From positions 1 through 64,000 of the forward strand of contig JBLXDM010000004.1 of NCBI GenBank assembly GCA_048264125.1: a DNA stretch of 64,000 nucleotides. The letters are read 5' to 3'. The position numbers and the translations under genes were made by a program. Numbering within the stretch: position 1 is the first letter of the stretch; every line of letters begins with the position of its first letter. Shown here in pieces: positions 7,767 to 16,727 of the stretch. The notes beneath the pieces are model-generated. The model was not told the origin of the DNA and ran no database searches. It saw only the letters and a program-made list of their open reading frames with translations. This stretch comes from M1-B18 sp048264125. Lineage in GTDB: Bacteria > Bacillota > Clostridia > Peptostreptococcales > Natronincolaceae.

Positions 7767-9674
7767 TCAGTTATTCTCTATTTCCTCCATAAGCTCAGTT
7801 AAATACATCCATCGCTCCATGGTATACTCCAGCTTTTCCTGTAGCCCCTGCTGCTTTTTCAGATTTTCCTGCAGCAGCTCGTAATTGCTGCCGGCCTTGT
7901 CGATTTCCACTTGAAGGCTTTCCAGCTCTGCCTCCAGTGCTGCTATTACGGAATCTATTTCGTCAAATTCCTTTTGCTCCTTAAAGGAAAGCTTCTTCTT
8001 TGGTCTGTCGCTAGATGACCTGCTGCTCTGCTTTTCCTCTTTGGACTCCGATGACTTGTTCTCCTCCTTAAGGAGCTGATTTCGCCTTTCGGCATAGTCG
8101 GTATAGCTGCCATGAAAATCAGTTATTTTTCCATCTCCCTCAAATATGAATAGATGGTCCACTGTTCTGTCAAGGAAATAGCGGTCATGGGATACGATTA
8201 TAACTGATCCAGGAAACACCTCCAGATAATCCTCTAAAATAGTGAGGGTGTGTATGTCTAAATCATTGGTGGGCTCATCCATTATCAATAGATTTGGCTC
8301 CTCCATAAGCTTTCTTAGGAGGTATAGCCTTCGGCGTTCTCCACCTGATAAGGCGCCTATGGGTGTCCACTGTACATTTGAAGCGAAGAGAAATCTCTCC
8401 AGCATCTGTGAGGCTGTAATTCGGGCACCGTCATTGGTCTTGACGAACTCAGCGCCATCCTTAATATAGTCTATAACCCTCATTTTTTCATCCATTTCGC
8501 TGCTCTCCTGATCGTAATAGGAAAGCTTTACCGTTTGTCCCTGCTCTATTTCTCCGGAATCCGGTGCGATTCGTCCTGCCAGTATGTTTAACAGGGTGGA
8601 TTTTCCTATGCCGTTTTTGCCTACTATACCAACCCTTTCCCCTGGGGTCATTACATGGGTAAAGTTCTTAATCAGCTGCTTTCCTTCAAAGGATTTGCTA
8701 ATATTCTTTATCTCCAGCACCTTCTTACCCAGCCTTTTGGATGCAGCCACAGATATATTGAGTCTATTATCCTGCTGGCTTAGGTCCATGTCCTGCAGCT
8801 TCTCTACTCTTTGTATTCTAGCCTTTTGCTTTGTGGTTCTGGCCTTGGCACCTCTTCTCAGCCATGCCAGCTCATTTCTCAGAAGCCCTGCATGCTTTCT
8901 CTCCATAGCCGACATAAGCTCTTCTCTTTCAGCCTTCTTTTCCAGAAAGCTGCCATAGTTGCCATCGTAGCTATATAGGCTTCCGTTATCCAGCTCTATT
9001 ATTTTATTGACTACTCTATTTAAGAAATATCTATCATGGGTGATGAGTAAAAGCGCACCCTTCCACCTTTTCAAATAATCCTCCAGCCATTCCACGGTTT
9101 CATTATCTATATGGTTGGTGGGCTCATCCAGTATCAATAAATCTGAAGGCTGTATCAAAGCCCTTGCCATGGCTATTCGCTTTCTTTGTCCGCCGGACAG
9201 CTGTCCCACCTGTGCAGTGAAATCTGTAATACCCAGCCTAGTCAGTACGGCCTTGGCATTGGCCTCCAGCTCCCAGGCTCCCTGCTGCTCCATCCTCTGG
9301 GTTAGCTCCCCCACTCGCCGCTGTAGGTCAGCATCCTCCTGCTTTTTCTGTGATTCATTTAATGCCTGATGATAATCATAGACCACCTGCATTAAAGGAG
9401 AGGTCCCCCTAAATACCTGCTGAAGCACTGTGGAATCATTGTCGAAATCAGGGTTTTGAAATAAGTACTCCACCGTTGCCTGTCCATTGGCAATTCTCCG
9501 ACCTGTGTCGGGCTCCACCAGCCCTGCTATTATCTTAAGGAAGGTGGTTTTCCCAGTGCCATTTACCCCTATAAAGCCGATTCTATCGTCATCCTGTATG
9601 CCAAAGGTAATATTACTGAAAAGCTCCTTATCTCCATAGGTTTTGCTTATATTTTCAACTGTTACTAAGTTCAT
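7767..9674 (-). CDS. ABC-F family ATPase (Uup/YfmR-like)
   Basis: 635 residues with two ABC ATPase domains and no membrane domain, the ABC-F arrangement. Domain 1 has Walker A GVNGTGKT (about 36-43), signature LSGGQ and DEPTNHID. Domain 2 has GKNGIGKST, signature LSGGE and DEPTNDLD. The linker is rich in charged helices (LRRGAKARTTKQKARIQ), and the C-terminal ~90 residues after KKKLSFKEQKE form a coiled coil as in Uup. ABC-F proteins act on the ribosome or, for Uup, on DNA and ribosome maturation, not in transport. A resistance type is possible, but the Uup-like tail favours a housekeeping role. Transcribed alone. Confidence 0.88.
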   Translation of the reverse strand: MNLVTVENISKTYGDKELFSNITFGIQDDDRIGFIGVNGTGKTTFLKIIAGLVEPDTGRRIANGQATVEYLFQNPDFDNDSTVLQQVFRGTSPLMQVVYDYHQALNESQKKQEDADLQRRVGELTQRMEQQGAWELEANAKAVLTRLGITDFTAQVGQLSGGQRKRIAMARALIQPSDLLILDEPTNHIDNETVEWLEDYLKRWKGALLLITHDRYFLNRVVNKIIELDNGSLYSYDGNYGSFLEKKAEREELMSAMERKHAGLLRNELAWLRRGAKARTTKQKARIQRVEKLQDMDLSQQDNRLNISVAASKRLGKKVLEIKNISKSFEGKQLIKNFTHVMTPGERVGIVGKNGIGKSTLLNILAGRIAPDSGEIEQGQTVKLSYYDQESSEMDEKMRVIDYIKDGAEFVKTNDGARITASQMLERFLFASNVQWTPIGALSGGERRRLYLLRKLMEEPNLLIMDEPTNDLDIHTLTILEDYLEVFPGSVIIVSHDRYFLDRTVDHLFIFEGDGKITDFHGSYTDYAERRNQLLKEENKSSESKEEKQSSRSSSDRPKKKLSFKEQKEFDEIDSVIAALEAELESLQVEIDKAGSNYELLQENLKKQQGLQEKLEYTMERWMYLTELMEEIENN

Positions 9675-9699
9675 ATGTATACCTGCCTGTCCTATTTTT

Positions 9700-9774
9700 T
9701 AGTGAATAGTTAATAATGTATAGTGAATAGTGTTTTAAAACCATGTTTTCGTTATTCACGATTCACTATTCATT
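9700..9774. repeat. AATGAATAGTG-type repeat forming a hairpin
   Basis: AGTGAATAGTTAATAATGTATAG and TAGTGAATAGTG are followed about 20 bp later by the complementary CGATTCACTATTCAT, giving a foldback of the same motif that occurs elsewhere in the window. Confidence 0.6.
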
Positions 9775-9960
9775 TCTACATTTCCTTTATTATACTGCAA
9801 TTTTACCATTTTTTAAATACATCTTTATAAAGAAGACTTGATACCCTATTAATCCTTCCCTGTTCGAGGCTGGATTAAGCTTAGCTTTAAGTGATTTAAA
9901 AGTAAAAGGCCCTGTAGTATTGACCTCAGAGTCTTTTCTCCGAAGTACCACTACAAGGAC

Positions 9961-9993
9961 CACTATTCACTATTCGTTATACACTATTCACTA
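9961..9993. repeat. ATTCACTATTC repeat copy
   Basis: CACTATTCACTATTCG followed by ACACTATTCACTAAG lies immediately downstream of the FAD oxidoreductase stop. It belongs to the same dispersed motif family. Confidence 0.6.
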
Positions 9994-9999
9994 AGCTTT

Positions 10000-11280
10000 T
10001 TATATCAGCTTTTCATTGTATATGTTTAAAAGATTTAATCTTTCTATCTTCTTTTTTAGCTCCTCTGTATCAGTTGTATAGAGGTTCAGCTTCTTCATTC
10101 TCTTAAAATAATCTGAGCCTGCAAAGGTGTATCTGTTTTTTAGGCCCTCTTCCTTTAAAATTTCCTCATTTGCATATGCTATTAAATCTCCGGTTGACAG
10201 ATTTCTAGGCAGCTCTAAAAGCGGCATTCCCAGACTAAGTCTGACACTATTGTGGCCTGCCAGGCTTCCTGTTACTATCGCCTCTGTATGACCTACAAAA
10301 AGTCCTGATTTTTCTCCTGCACATAGCAGATTATCAACTGAATTCACCTTCATGCGGTTGTTTCGTGGGGCTATTGATAGATATCTGATGGAATTTCCCA
10401 TACCACCGGCATAGGGGTCCTCATAGCGGGCATTTTCAAAGCCCTTCAGCTTCCTTAGCTTATCTAATGGATAAAAGGGTGCCATTAGCTTTGCATGGCC
10501 TGTATCCAGTAGTATTACATTTTCTGCATACTCCTTAAGGGCATATTGCTGGCAAACCTTCATATCCAGCTTACCCCAATTTATTTCCTCCTTAGCCAGC
10601 GGCAGTATATATACTCCCGTTTCATTCAGCTCCTTAACGATTTCCTCCGATAGCGAATCCTTATTTAGCTTGCAGGAGCCACTAAAGGCACCATAGGAGC
10701 CGTTGGCCCTTTGACCCAATATATCCTCAACGCCGGCCTTCTGGCTGAGGCTTACCCTTGGTCCAAAGGAGGGGCATCTCAATATACACATAGAGCAGCC
10801 ATTGCCATACTTCAAGCAATTCCCCATTGGGCCTGTTGAGCCGGTTGTTTCTATAAATATATCTCCCTCGATAACCTGGTCATCGTGGAGCTTTATTGCG
10901 GTTATTCTTTGCTCCGTTTTTATAACGTCCACTACCCTATGCTGACAAAACACATTGACACCTATTTTTTCCAGTAATCTTCGTACCTCCGGCTCTATTT
11001 TGGTTACATCATATAGACTGGCATGCTGATGGCCCGGAAATTCTATATTCGTATGCCTTGCGCATTTGTCAGTGATTTCAAATAGCTCATGGGCACCTAG
11101 GAGGATTGTTTCCTCTGCCGCTGTATATCTTCCGTTGTTCCGCATGATGCCACCAACATTCCCTAAGCCCAGCAGCATATCGGTCCTTTCATACAGAAAT
11201 ACATCTCCACCTGCTTTTTTTGCTGCTATCGCTGCGGCGCATCCTGCCCAGCCTCCACCAACAATTACTATCTTAGCCAA
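10000..11280 (-). CDS. FAD-dependent oxidoreductase, part of a two-gene redox unit
   Basis: 426 residues. The N-terminus has a dinucleotide-binding Rossmann motif (VIVGGGWAGCAAA, about 5-17) and an acidic residue ending strand 2 (YER). A second FAD contact region is near residue 310 (LLCAGEKSGLFVGHTEAIVTG). Between them lies a cysteine motif, C-x2-C-x3-C in GNGCSMCILRC (about 159-169), which may bind an Fe-S centre or take part in thiol chemistry. The layout resembles GidA/TrmFO-like flavoproteins but I cannot assign a substrate. It follows a PyrK-like electron-transfer gene by 18 bp on the same strand, so electrons probably pass between the two proteins. Confidence 0.72.
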   Translation of the reverse strand: MAKIVIVGGGWAGCAAAIAAKKAGGDVFLYERTDMLLGLGNVGGIMRNNGRYTAAEETILLGAHELFEITDKCARHTNIEFPGHQHASLYDVTKIEPEVRRLLEKIGVNVFCQHRVVDVIKTEQRITAIKLHDDQVIEGDIFIETTGSTGPMGNCLKYGNGCSMCILRCPSFGPRVSLSQKAGVEDILGQRANGSYGAFSGSCKLNKDSLSEEIVKELNETGVYILPLAKEEINWGKLDMKVCQQYALKEYAENVILLDTGHAKLMAPFYPLDKLRKLKGFENARYEDPYAGGMGNSIRYLSIAPRNNRMKVNSVDNLLCAGEKSGLFVGHTEAIVTGSLAGHNSVRLSLGMPLLELPRNLSTGDLIAYANEEILKEEGLKNRYTFAGSDYFKRMKKLNLYTTDTEELKKKIERLNLLNIYNEKLI

Positions 11281-11298
11281 TTTAGATCATCCTCCTCA

Positions 11299-12234
11299 CT
11301 AATGATGTTTGATCTGTGTCTTACAGGAGCGTATAGGTATGCCATCTGCATCATAGACTGTACAGGCTCCGCAAACACCTTCACCACAGCAAATCTCCTT
11401 ATTGTTTGTCAGAACAATCCTATATTTATCCTTATCCTCAATCAGCTCCAGGAGATTTTGATGAAGATAATCTGAGCCTCCTATAAATATCAGCTCGTAA
11501 TTTCCAATATTTAAATAATGCCTGAGAAGCTCCTTACCCTCCTTGCTGTAAAAATCACAATTATCATTTAATATTTCTGCATTACAATAGTCCTGTATTA
11601 AATTATACTTAGTCGTACTCCTATCTATTAACAGCTTTACATCGTTTTTGTTTTTCATCAAATATTTCACCGCAAGAATTGCAGGAGCCTGTGCGATGCC
11701 TCTCGCTAATACCAAGCAGTTGGCACCCTTAGTTTTCTTCATTTCCTCTATTCCGAATATGCCATTCCAATAGGGACCCTTTATCAGCAAGGTGTCCTCA
11801 ACATTTTTTATCGATTGTGTTTTTACGCCATGAATTTCTACGGCTATTTTTATTACACCCTCAGCATGATCTGCATACATTATAGAAATAGGCATATCAA
11901 AAAATTGCTCCAGCCTTCTGTTTCTTATAAATATATAGGAACCCGGCTGCTTAAGCTGTCTGGCTAAGCTTTGGGGCACTTTTAAGGTAAAGATAATTGC
12001 ATTTTCTCCTAAAAATTCTCTTTCGATAATGCTGACCTCCTGATATTGTCTCACATCCCTCTTTCTATTGTTCAAAAAATGATACTCCTGATAAATACAT
12101 ACACCACGCCATATGCAGTCGCAATAATCCTTTCCCTTTAATCTGGTGCAGGTTATACAATTGTTCATTTCAGCTAGATAACAAGGGCAATATTCACTGC
12201 CGGCATCTATGCATCTATCCCCCTCTATTGCCAT
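11299..12234 (-). CDS. PyrK-like FAD/2Fe-2S electron-transfer protein
   Basis: 311 residues. The first ~50 residues are unusually cysteine-rich (CPCYLAEMNNCITC, CDCIWRGVC), suggesting an extra metal site. A ferredoxin-reductase-like FAD/NAD domain follows (PGSYIFIRNRR, about 97-107). The C-terminus carries the 2Fe-2S motif of dihydroorotate dehydrogenase electron-transfer subunits: C-x4-C-x2-C in CCGEGVCGAC and a final Cys in IRSCKT. No pyrD is adjacent, so it is not a normal pyrimidine gene. It is co-transcribed with the FAD oxidoreductase and is probably its electron partner. Confidence 0.75.
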   Translation of the reverse strand: MAIEGDRCIDAGSEYCPCYLAEMNNCITCTRLKGKDYCDCIWRGVCIYQEYHFLNNRKRDVRQYQEVSIIEREFLGENAIIFTLKVPQSLARQLKQPGSYIFIRNRRLEQFFDMPISIMYADHAEGVIKIAVEIHGVKTQSIKNVEDTLLIKGPYWNGIFGIEEMKKTKGANCLVLARGIAQAPAILAVKYLMKNKNDVKLLIDRSTTKYNLIQDYCNAEILNDNCDFYSKEGKELLRHYLNIGNYELIFIGGSDYLHQNLLELIEDKDKYRIVLTNNKEICCGEGVCGACTVYDADGIPIRSCKTQIKHH

Positions 12235-12424
12235 GCTTTCACTCCTCTCACGCTAAATAAAACCTCTCTTATTAGCATATTTCCATAGCTGGATATTGTT
12301 ACAAGGAATTCATCCTTAGCCAAGTAGATTTCATCATATCACAAACAAATTTTGTCTATTACCCTTCACCAACTTCGGCTATGTTGAATAGTATAGAGTA
12401 GATCAAAATAGTGAGGTGAAATAT

Positions 12425-13687
12425 ATGATTCCAGTTATTGCTTCATGTCCTTCGGGAACTAAGCCTTATGTTATACAGGCCGGGGACACCTTTTATAACA
12501 TAGCCCACCGTTTTAATACAACAGTTCAAGCATTAATTATGGCAAACCCTACAGTGAATCCAAATATGCTAATGATAGGTCAAAGGATTTGTGTACCAAT
12601 GCATCCAGTACCACAATGCCCTGGAGGAACTCCTTATACAATTAAAGCCGGAGATACCTTCTATGCAATCGCTATGGCGAATGGTGTATCTGTAGAGGAA
12701 TTGATGCGCTTTAATCCAGGTGTTGACCCAAATAGACTCTACATTGGCCAAATAATATGCATACCACCAAGGCCAGTTCCACCTACCTGCCCTGCAGGTA
12801 CACAACCATATACAATTCAGGCGGGAGATACCTTCTTCTCAATAGCTCAAAGGTATAATGTTACAGTAGAAGCATTATTAAGGGCTAATCCTACAGTAAA
12901 TCCAAACGCTTTGTATATTGGTCAGGTGATTTGTATTCCTTCAAGGCCAACTCCGCCACCACCAGCTACTTGTCCAACGGGAACCTTCCCGCATACAGTA
13001 GTCAGCGGTGACACTTATTTCAGATTGGCACAAAGATACAACACTACAGTTGAGGCTATCAGAGCCGCTAACCCCGGGGTTAATCCTGATGCCCTCCAGA
13101 TAGGTCAGGTTATCTGTATCCCAGGTACACCGACTCCGCCACCACCACCACCAAGCACCTGCCCAGCAGGGACTACTCCACATACAGTGGTAAGCGGTGA
13201 CACCTACTACAGATTGGCACAGAGATACAACACGACAGTTGAGGCCATCAGAGCTGCTAATCCTGGCGTTAATCCTGATAATCTTCAGATAGGTCAGATT
13301 ATCTGTATCCCAGGTACACCGACTCCACCACCACCGCCAGGCACCTGCCCAGCTGGAACCTTCCCACACACAGTGGTAAGCGGTGACACCTACTACAGAT
13401 TGGCACAAAGATACAACACTACAGTTGAGGCTATCAGAGCTGCTAACCCCGGCGTTAATCCTGATAACCTTCAGATTGGTCAAAGAATCTGTATCCCTGG
13501 TACACCGACTCCGCCACCAAGCACCTGCCCAGCAGGCACCTTTGCTTATACAGTCGTCAGCGGTGACACCTATTACAGATTAGCCATCCGATATAATACT
13601 ACTGTAGAGGCCATCAGAGCCGCTAACCCCGGTGTTAACCCTGATAACCTCAGAGTAGGCCAGGTAATTTGTATTCCTCGCACCTAG
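12425..13687 (+). CDS. Seven-repeat LysM protein, possibly spore-associated
   Basis: About 420 residues made almost entirely of seven LysM domains, each beginning CPxGT and ending with ICIP, joined by proline-rich linkers (GTPTPPPPPP). Domains 4-7 are nearly identical at the DNA level (about 12960-13680), pointing to recent tandem duplication. Every repeat has two cysteines, one at each end. There is no catalytic domain and no signal peptide, so it is not a secreted hydrolase. LysM binds peptidoglycan or chitin-like glycans. Signal-less LysM proteins such as SafA assemble in spore coats, so a spore role is inferred. I chose the ATG at 12425 because AGGTGA (12414-12419) is well spaced from it; a GTG at 12416 overlaps that site. 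Confidence 0.85.
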   Translation: MIPVIASCPSGTKPYVIQAGDTFYNIAHRFNTTVQALIMANPTVNPNMLMIGQRICVPMHPVPQCPGGTPYTIKAGDTFYAIAMANGVSVEELMRFNPGVDPNRLYIGQIICIPPRPVPPTCPAGTQPYTIQAGDTFFSIAQRYNVTVEALLRANPTVNPNALYIGQVICIPSRPTPPPPATCPTGTFPHTVVSGDTYFRLAQRYNTTVEAIRAANPGVNPDALQIGQVICIPGTPTPPPPPPSTCPAGTTPHTVVSGDTYYRLAQRYNTTVEAIRAANPGVNPDNLQIGQIICIPGTPTPPPPPGTCPAGTFPHTVVSGDTYYRLAQRYNTTVEAIRAANPGVNPDNLQIGQRICIPGTPTPPPSTCPAGTFAYTVVSGDTYYRLAIRYNTTVEAIRAANPGVNPDNLRVGQVICIPRT

Positions 13688-13696
13688 CTTAAAATA

Positions 13697-13737
13697 AAAA
13701 AATCCCGACGTAGGTTAATCTGCGTCGGGATTTTTTA
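13697..13737. terminator. Bidirectional intrinsic terminator
   Basis: AATCCCGACG (13701-13710) pairs with CGTCGGGATT (13723-13732), with an A-run before and a T-run after. It serves the LysM gene and the convergent corA gene. Confidence 0.85.
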
Positions 13738-14691
13738 TTAAATGTCAAACCAGCCCTTCCTTTTAAACCAATAAACCATAGCCAAGGCTATAGCAATCAT
13801 AATTCCAAGGGTAATAAAATAACCATATCTTAGTTGAAGCTCCGGCATATTGGCAAAGTTCATCCCATAGATCCCTGCTATAAAGGTCAAGGGAATGAAT
13901 ATGGTTGTAATAACCGTAAGAAGCATCATAATAGAATTCATTCGGTTGGCATTTATGGCAAGATAGCTGTCCCTAAGGTCTGCTGTAACCTCCAGATTGG
14001 ATTCTATCATATCCGACAGCTTTAAAAGATGATCATAAATATCTCTGAAATAAATCTCCTTGTTTTTAAAGCCCTCCAGATGATTGGAGTTTAATATTCG
14101 ATAGAGGAGATCCCTCATGGAGGTTACCGTTCTCCTAAGCTTCAGCAGGTCACCCCTTACATCAAAGACCCTGCTTAAGAGATGCTTAATAGAATGCCCC
14201 TTTGAGTTATCATCTATCTCATTTATTTTATCCTCAATATTGTACACCGCAGGGAAGTACTCATCCACTATTTTGTCCAGTATCATATGGGTAGCATTCG
14301 CAGGGCCCTCCGAATAGCTACCTTCAGTTTGGATAAACTCCTGCCATGCTGCCTCAATATCTCGGGAGGCCTCCTTATGAAAGGAAACAACAAAGTCTTC
14401 TCCTGCAAATATGTTGATCTCCTCTACATTTAGGCTCTCACTATCTAAGGAATGAGTGACAAAAAAATTGTATGTATCATAATACTCCAGCTTAGGCCTT
14501 TGTAAAAAATATAGGCAGTCCTCTATAGCAAGAGGATGAAATCTAAAAAAATTCTTTAATAGCTCTACCTCTTCATCGCTAGGGGCTTCAAAGTCCACCC
14601 AATACCACTTTATACCTTCACCCTTCAGCTGTTGAAGAGGAGTATCCATTAATAATTTTAAATCATTTGTTATTGCAATAGTTCGTATCAA
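13738..14691 (-). CDS. corA: CorA-type magnesium/divalent cation transporter
   Basis: 317 residues, the usual length for CorA. A long, acidic cytoplasmic domain with helical segments occupies residues 1-245. Two C-terminal transmembrane helices follow, separated by the family signature YGMNF (about 275-279), which forms the selectivity loop; a positively charged tail (FKRKGW) ends the protein. CorA forms pentamers that admit Mg2+ (or Co2+/Ni2+) along the membrane potential. It is transcribed alone after a short gap from an acetyltransferase gene. No M-box riboswitch is visible upstream. Confidence 0.92.
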   Translation of the reverse strand: MIRTIAITNDLKLLMDTPLQQLKGEGIKWYWVDFEAPSDEEVELLKNFFRFHPLAIEDCLYFLQRPKLEYYDTYNFFVTHSLDSESLNVEEINIFAGEDFVVSFHKEASRDIEAAWQEFIQTEGSYSEGPANATHMILDKIVDEYFPAVYNIEDKINEIDDNSKGHSIKHLLSRVFDVRGDLLKLRRTVTSMRDLLYRILNSNHLEGFKNKEIYFRDIYDHLLKLSDMIESNLEVTADLRDSYLAINANRMNSIMMLLTVITTIFIPLTFIAGIYGMNFANMPELQLRYGYFITLGIMIAIALAMVYWFKRKGWFDI

Positions 14692-14747
14692 TAGGTACTA
14701 CCTCCAAATTTCATATATATTCTATCCGACCTCATTTACTTGATTAC

Positions 14748-15230
14748 CTATAATACCTTTTCCATTACAATAGCGCTTCCAAACTCCTCATCTTCAATCT
14801 CCCTTACCTTGCTATAGCCCAACCTTTCATAGAAGGGATAGGCCGATAAGCTGGCATCCAGGATTGTAGTGCTATAGCCTTTTGAAAGAGCCACGGCCTC
14901 CAGCTTCTCCATAATGAGCTTCCCTAAGCCCAGTCCATGACAATTCGGGTCCACAAATACTGTATAGATGTTGTTTTCCTCCAGACCGCCTACTGCCTTC
15001 ACCTTACCCGCTTCCTCAATAACATAAAAGTCTCTTCTTTCAGATAGCCGGATCAGGTTTTCTCCACTATAGTGCTTAAGCATTGCAGCTATTACCTCTT
15101 CAGGGTATTCCTTGCTGTTTACCTCCAGCAAATTCCTCCTTATAACCTCGGCTACCCCTTCGGCCTGGTCTATTGAAAAGGGCTTTAGTATGTATTCTGT
15201 TTTATCCACTAATCTCAGTCCTTTGTCCAT
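14748..15230 (-). CDS. GNAT family N-acetyltransferase
   Basis: 160 residues. The acetyl-CoA loop appears in VDPNCHGLGLGKLIMEKLE (about 92-110; Q/RxxGxG/A-type) and is followed by a C-terminal YPFYERLGYSKV segment typical of GNAT enzymes. The substrate is unknown. It is preceded 30 bp upstream by a second, unrelated GNAT gene on the same strand, so the two are probably in one transcript. The two proteins are not close copies of each other. Confidence 0.85.
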   Translation of the reverse strand: MDKGLRLVDKTEYILKPFSIDQAEGVAEVIRRNLLEVNSKEYPEEVIAAMLKHYSGENLIRLSERRDFYVIEEAGKVKAVGGLEENNIYTVFVDPNCHGLGLGKLIMEKLEAVALSKGYSTTILDASLSAYPFYERLGYSKVREIEDEEFGSAIVMEKVL

Positions 15231-15260
15231 TTTTTGTAAAGCCTTTAAAATCTAATATGA

Positions 15261-15833
15261 CTACAGCTCTGCAGTCCTTTGCTGCCACTCCTCCGATAAT
15301 ATACCATAAACTATGTGGCTTACAAAATGGTCATACAGCCATTCTGCGTCTCTTATGAGGCCTTCTTCCTTAAAGCCCAAGGCGACGGGTATGGCTCTGC
15401 TTCTACTGTTGCCTTCTGCACACCTTATTTCCACCCTATGTAAATTTAAGTGATATATGGCGTAATCCACCATCGCCTTGGTGACCCTCTTCATAATACC
15501 CTTTCCCTGATATTCCTCCGCAAGCCAATAGCCTATTGCAGTAGATTTATTTCTCCAAATTATTGAATGGTAGCCGATGATCCCCGCCAGCCTGCCATTA
15601 TAAAGGATAGCCGCTTGAAGGCCATTGTTGGATATATACTGATTTTTACCTGATTGAATAAAGCCCTCTGCTTGAATTATGCTTGAGGTTTCATCCACCC
15701 ATGGCAGCCACCTTCTCAAATGCAATCTATTGCCTTCTATGAGGCTATATAGCTCTCTGGTGTGACAAAAATCCAGCAGCACCAGCTCCAGCTCTTGATC
15801 AATTCTGCAATGAAACATCTCCATCAACTCCAT
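15261..15833 (-). CDS. RimJ/RimL-type GNAT N-acetyltransferase
   Basis: 190 residues. It has the features of ribosomal-protein-serine type acetyltransferases: an N-terminal NRLHLRRWLPWVDE segment (about 34-47), the CoA loop LAEEYQGKGIMKRVTKAM (about 103-120) and HRVEIRCAEGNSRSRAIPVALGF near the C-terminus. Similar proteins include RimL and YdaF; actual targets range from ribosomal proteins to small molecules. It is followed by another GNAT gene and preceded by a small cysteine-rich gene with a 9-bp gap. Confidence 0.85.
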   Translation of the reverse strand: MELMEMFHCRIDQELELVLLDFCHTRELYSLIEGNRLHLRRWLPWVDETSSIIQAEGFIQSGKNQYISNNGLQAAILYNGRLAGIIGYHSIIWRNKSTAIGYWLAEEYQGKGIMKRVTKAMVDYAIYHLNLHRVEIRCAEGNSRSRAIPVALGFKEEGLIRDAEWLYDHFVSHIVYGILSEEWQQRTAEL

Positions 15834-15842
15834 TTACTGTTT

Positions 15843-16112
15843 TTAACTACGCTTCTCCGGCATTGTTGCCGCCTCGAGGGTACTTAAATATTCAAGGGCC
15901 TCCTCCGAAGTCTCCCCACACATTTCCATTGAAGGCCTAAGGACGCTGCAAACCCTTGGACGGCTAGGGTCCCCAAACAGTTTGCATTTATTGTCCTCTG
16001 AAAGCTGTATACATCTAATCCCCGCCGCCTTTCCCTTCGGCATTCCAGGAATAGGACTTGATATAGAGGGTGCTATACAACAGGCTCCGCAGCCTGCTCG
16101 ACATTTTATCAT
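15843..16112 (-). CDS. YkgJ-family small cysteine-cluster protein
   Basis: 89 residues with the spaced cysteines of the YkgJ / Fe-S or zinc oxidoreductase cluster family: CRAGCGACC near the N-terminus (residues 4-12), then C36, C44 in CKLF, C57 and C67. The cysteines probably bind a metal cluster or zinc. No catalytic function is established for the family. It begins the short acetyltransferase run, with only 9 bp to the next gene. Confidence 0.8.
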   Translation of the reverse strand: MIKCRAGCGACCIAPSISSPIPGMPKGKAAGIRCIQLSEDNKCKLFGDPSRPRVCSVLRPSMEMCGETSEEALEYLSTLEAATMPEKRS

Positions 16113-16253
16113 TTTATTTACTCCATTTCTGTCTGCTGAGTCTTTTTATCGCAATACCTAGTATTTGCAAAATCATCTGTTTTTTTTCCTAAAAATAGTA
16201 TTTTTTTCTTCCACCCTTATTTAATGAGTAATCTTTCCTCTTTATGTAGATTT

Positions 16254-16709
16254 TCAATCCTTAAGGCGGGGGTAAAGAGTCCCAGCCACCCTATAGGCTA
16301 TATAGCCAAAACCACCGCCTATGGTATTAAGGATAATATCATCAATATCAAAGCTACCCACCCTAAGGGCCAGCTGCAGAAGCTCAACCGTCAGGCTTAG
16401 CAGCATAGTTAATAGCAGGATTTTGAAAATGCTCCGAAGGCCTTTACTTATAATCGAGGGTAGTATCCCCAAGGGCATAAAGACAATGATATTTCCCAAT
16501 AGATTGGTAGCCCATAGCTCTAAGCCAAAGCTCCTATAATTTCGCAAATACATGCCTATGGTTCTAAAGGGCATCAGATTATAGCTGACAGCTCCGGCGA
16601 CTCTGTTATAATAGGCGCTGATAAAGAGCACATATATCATGAAGCCTGTATATAGCAATAAAAGGACCCAGCTTATGTATTTAATTTTACTTCTACAGCT
16701 TGAGGACAT
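16254..16709 (-). CDS. VanZ-like family membrane protein
   Basis: 151 residues with four hydrophobic segments (about 12-30, 68-85, 92-112, 122-140). The VanZ-family motif is NLLGNIIVFMPLGILP (about 65-80), followed by FDIDDIILNTIGGGFGY. VanZ itself confers low-level teicoplanin resistance, but most homologues are of unknown function. It follows the small membrane protein at 16728 by 18 bp. Confidence 0.85.
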   Translation of the reverse strand: MSSSCRSKIKYISWVLLLLYTGFMIYVLFISAYYNRVAGAVSYNLMPFRTIGMYLRNYRSFGLELWATNLLGNIIVFMPLGILPSIISKGLRSIFKILLLTMLLSLTVELLQLALRVGSFDIDDIILNTIGGGFGYIAYRVAGTLYPRLKD

Positions 16710-16727
16710 AGCAGCACCCCCTTACTA

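Larger units (their letters stand above)
9675..9999. other. Intergenic region with dispersed repeats and a possible hairpin
   Basis: No gene is supported. It holds two blocks of the ATTCACTATTC repeat family (listed separately). Between them, GGCCCTGTAGT (9908-9918) can pair imperfectly with ACTACAAGGACC (9950-9961), which may terminate one of the neighbouring transcripts. Confidence 0.45.

Noticed and set aside
9901..9965. Possible small structured RNA between two repeat blocks
   Set aside because: The pairing is imperfect and explained equally well as a terminator; no conserved motif seen.
12941..13483. 180-codon minus-strand frame
   Set aside because: Shadow of the repetitive LysM gene; tryptophan-rich, no ribosome site or domain.
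12960..13680. Tandem near-identical repeats that could be mistaken for a CRISPR array
   Set aside because: They are in frame and encode LysM domains; spacers are not unique and no cas genes are near.
14692..14747. M-box riboswitch before corA
   Set aside because: The gap is far too short and has no matching structure.
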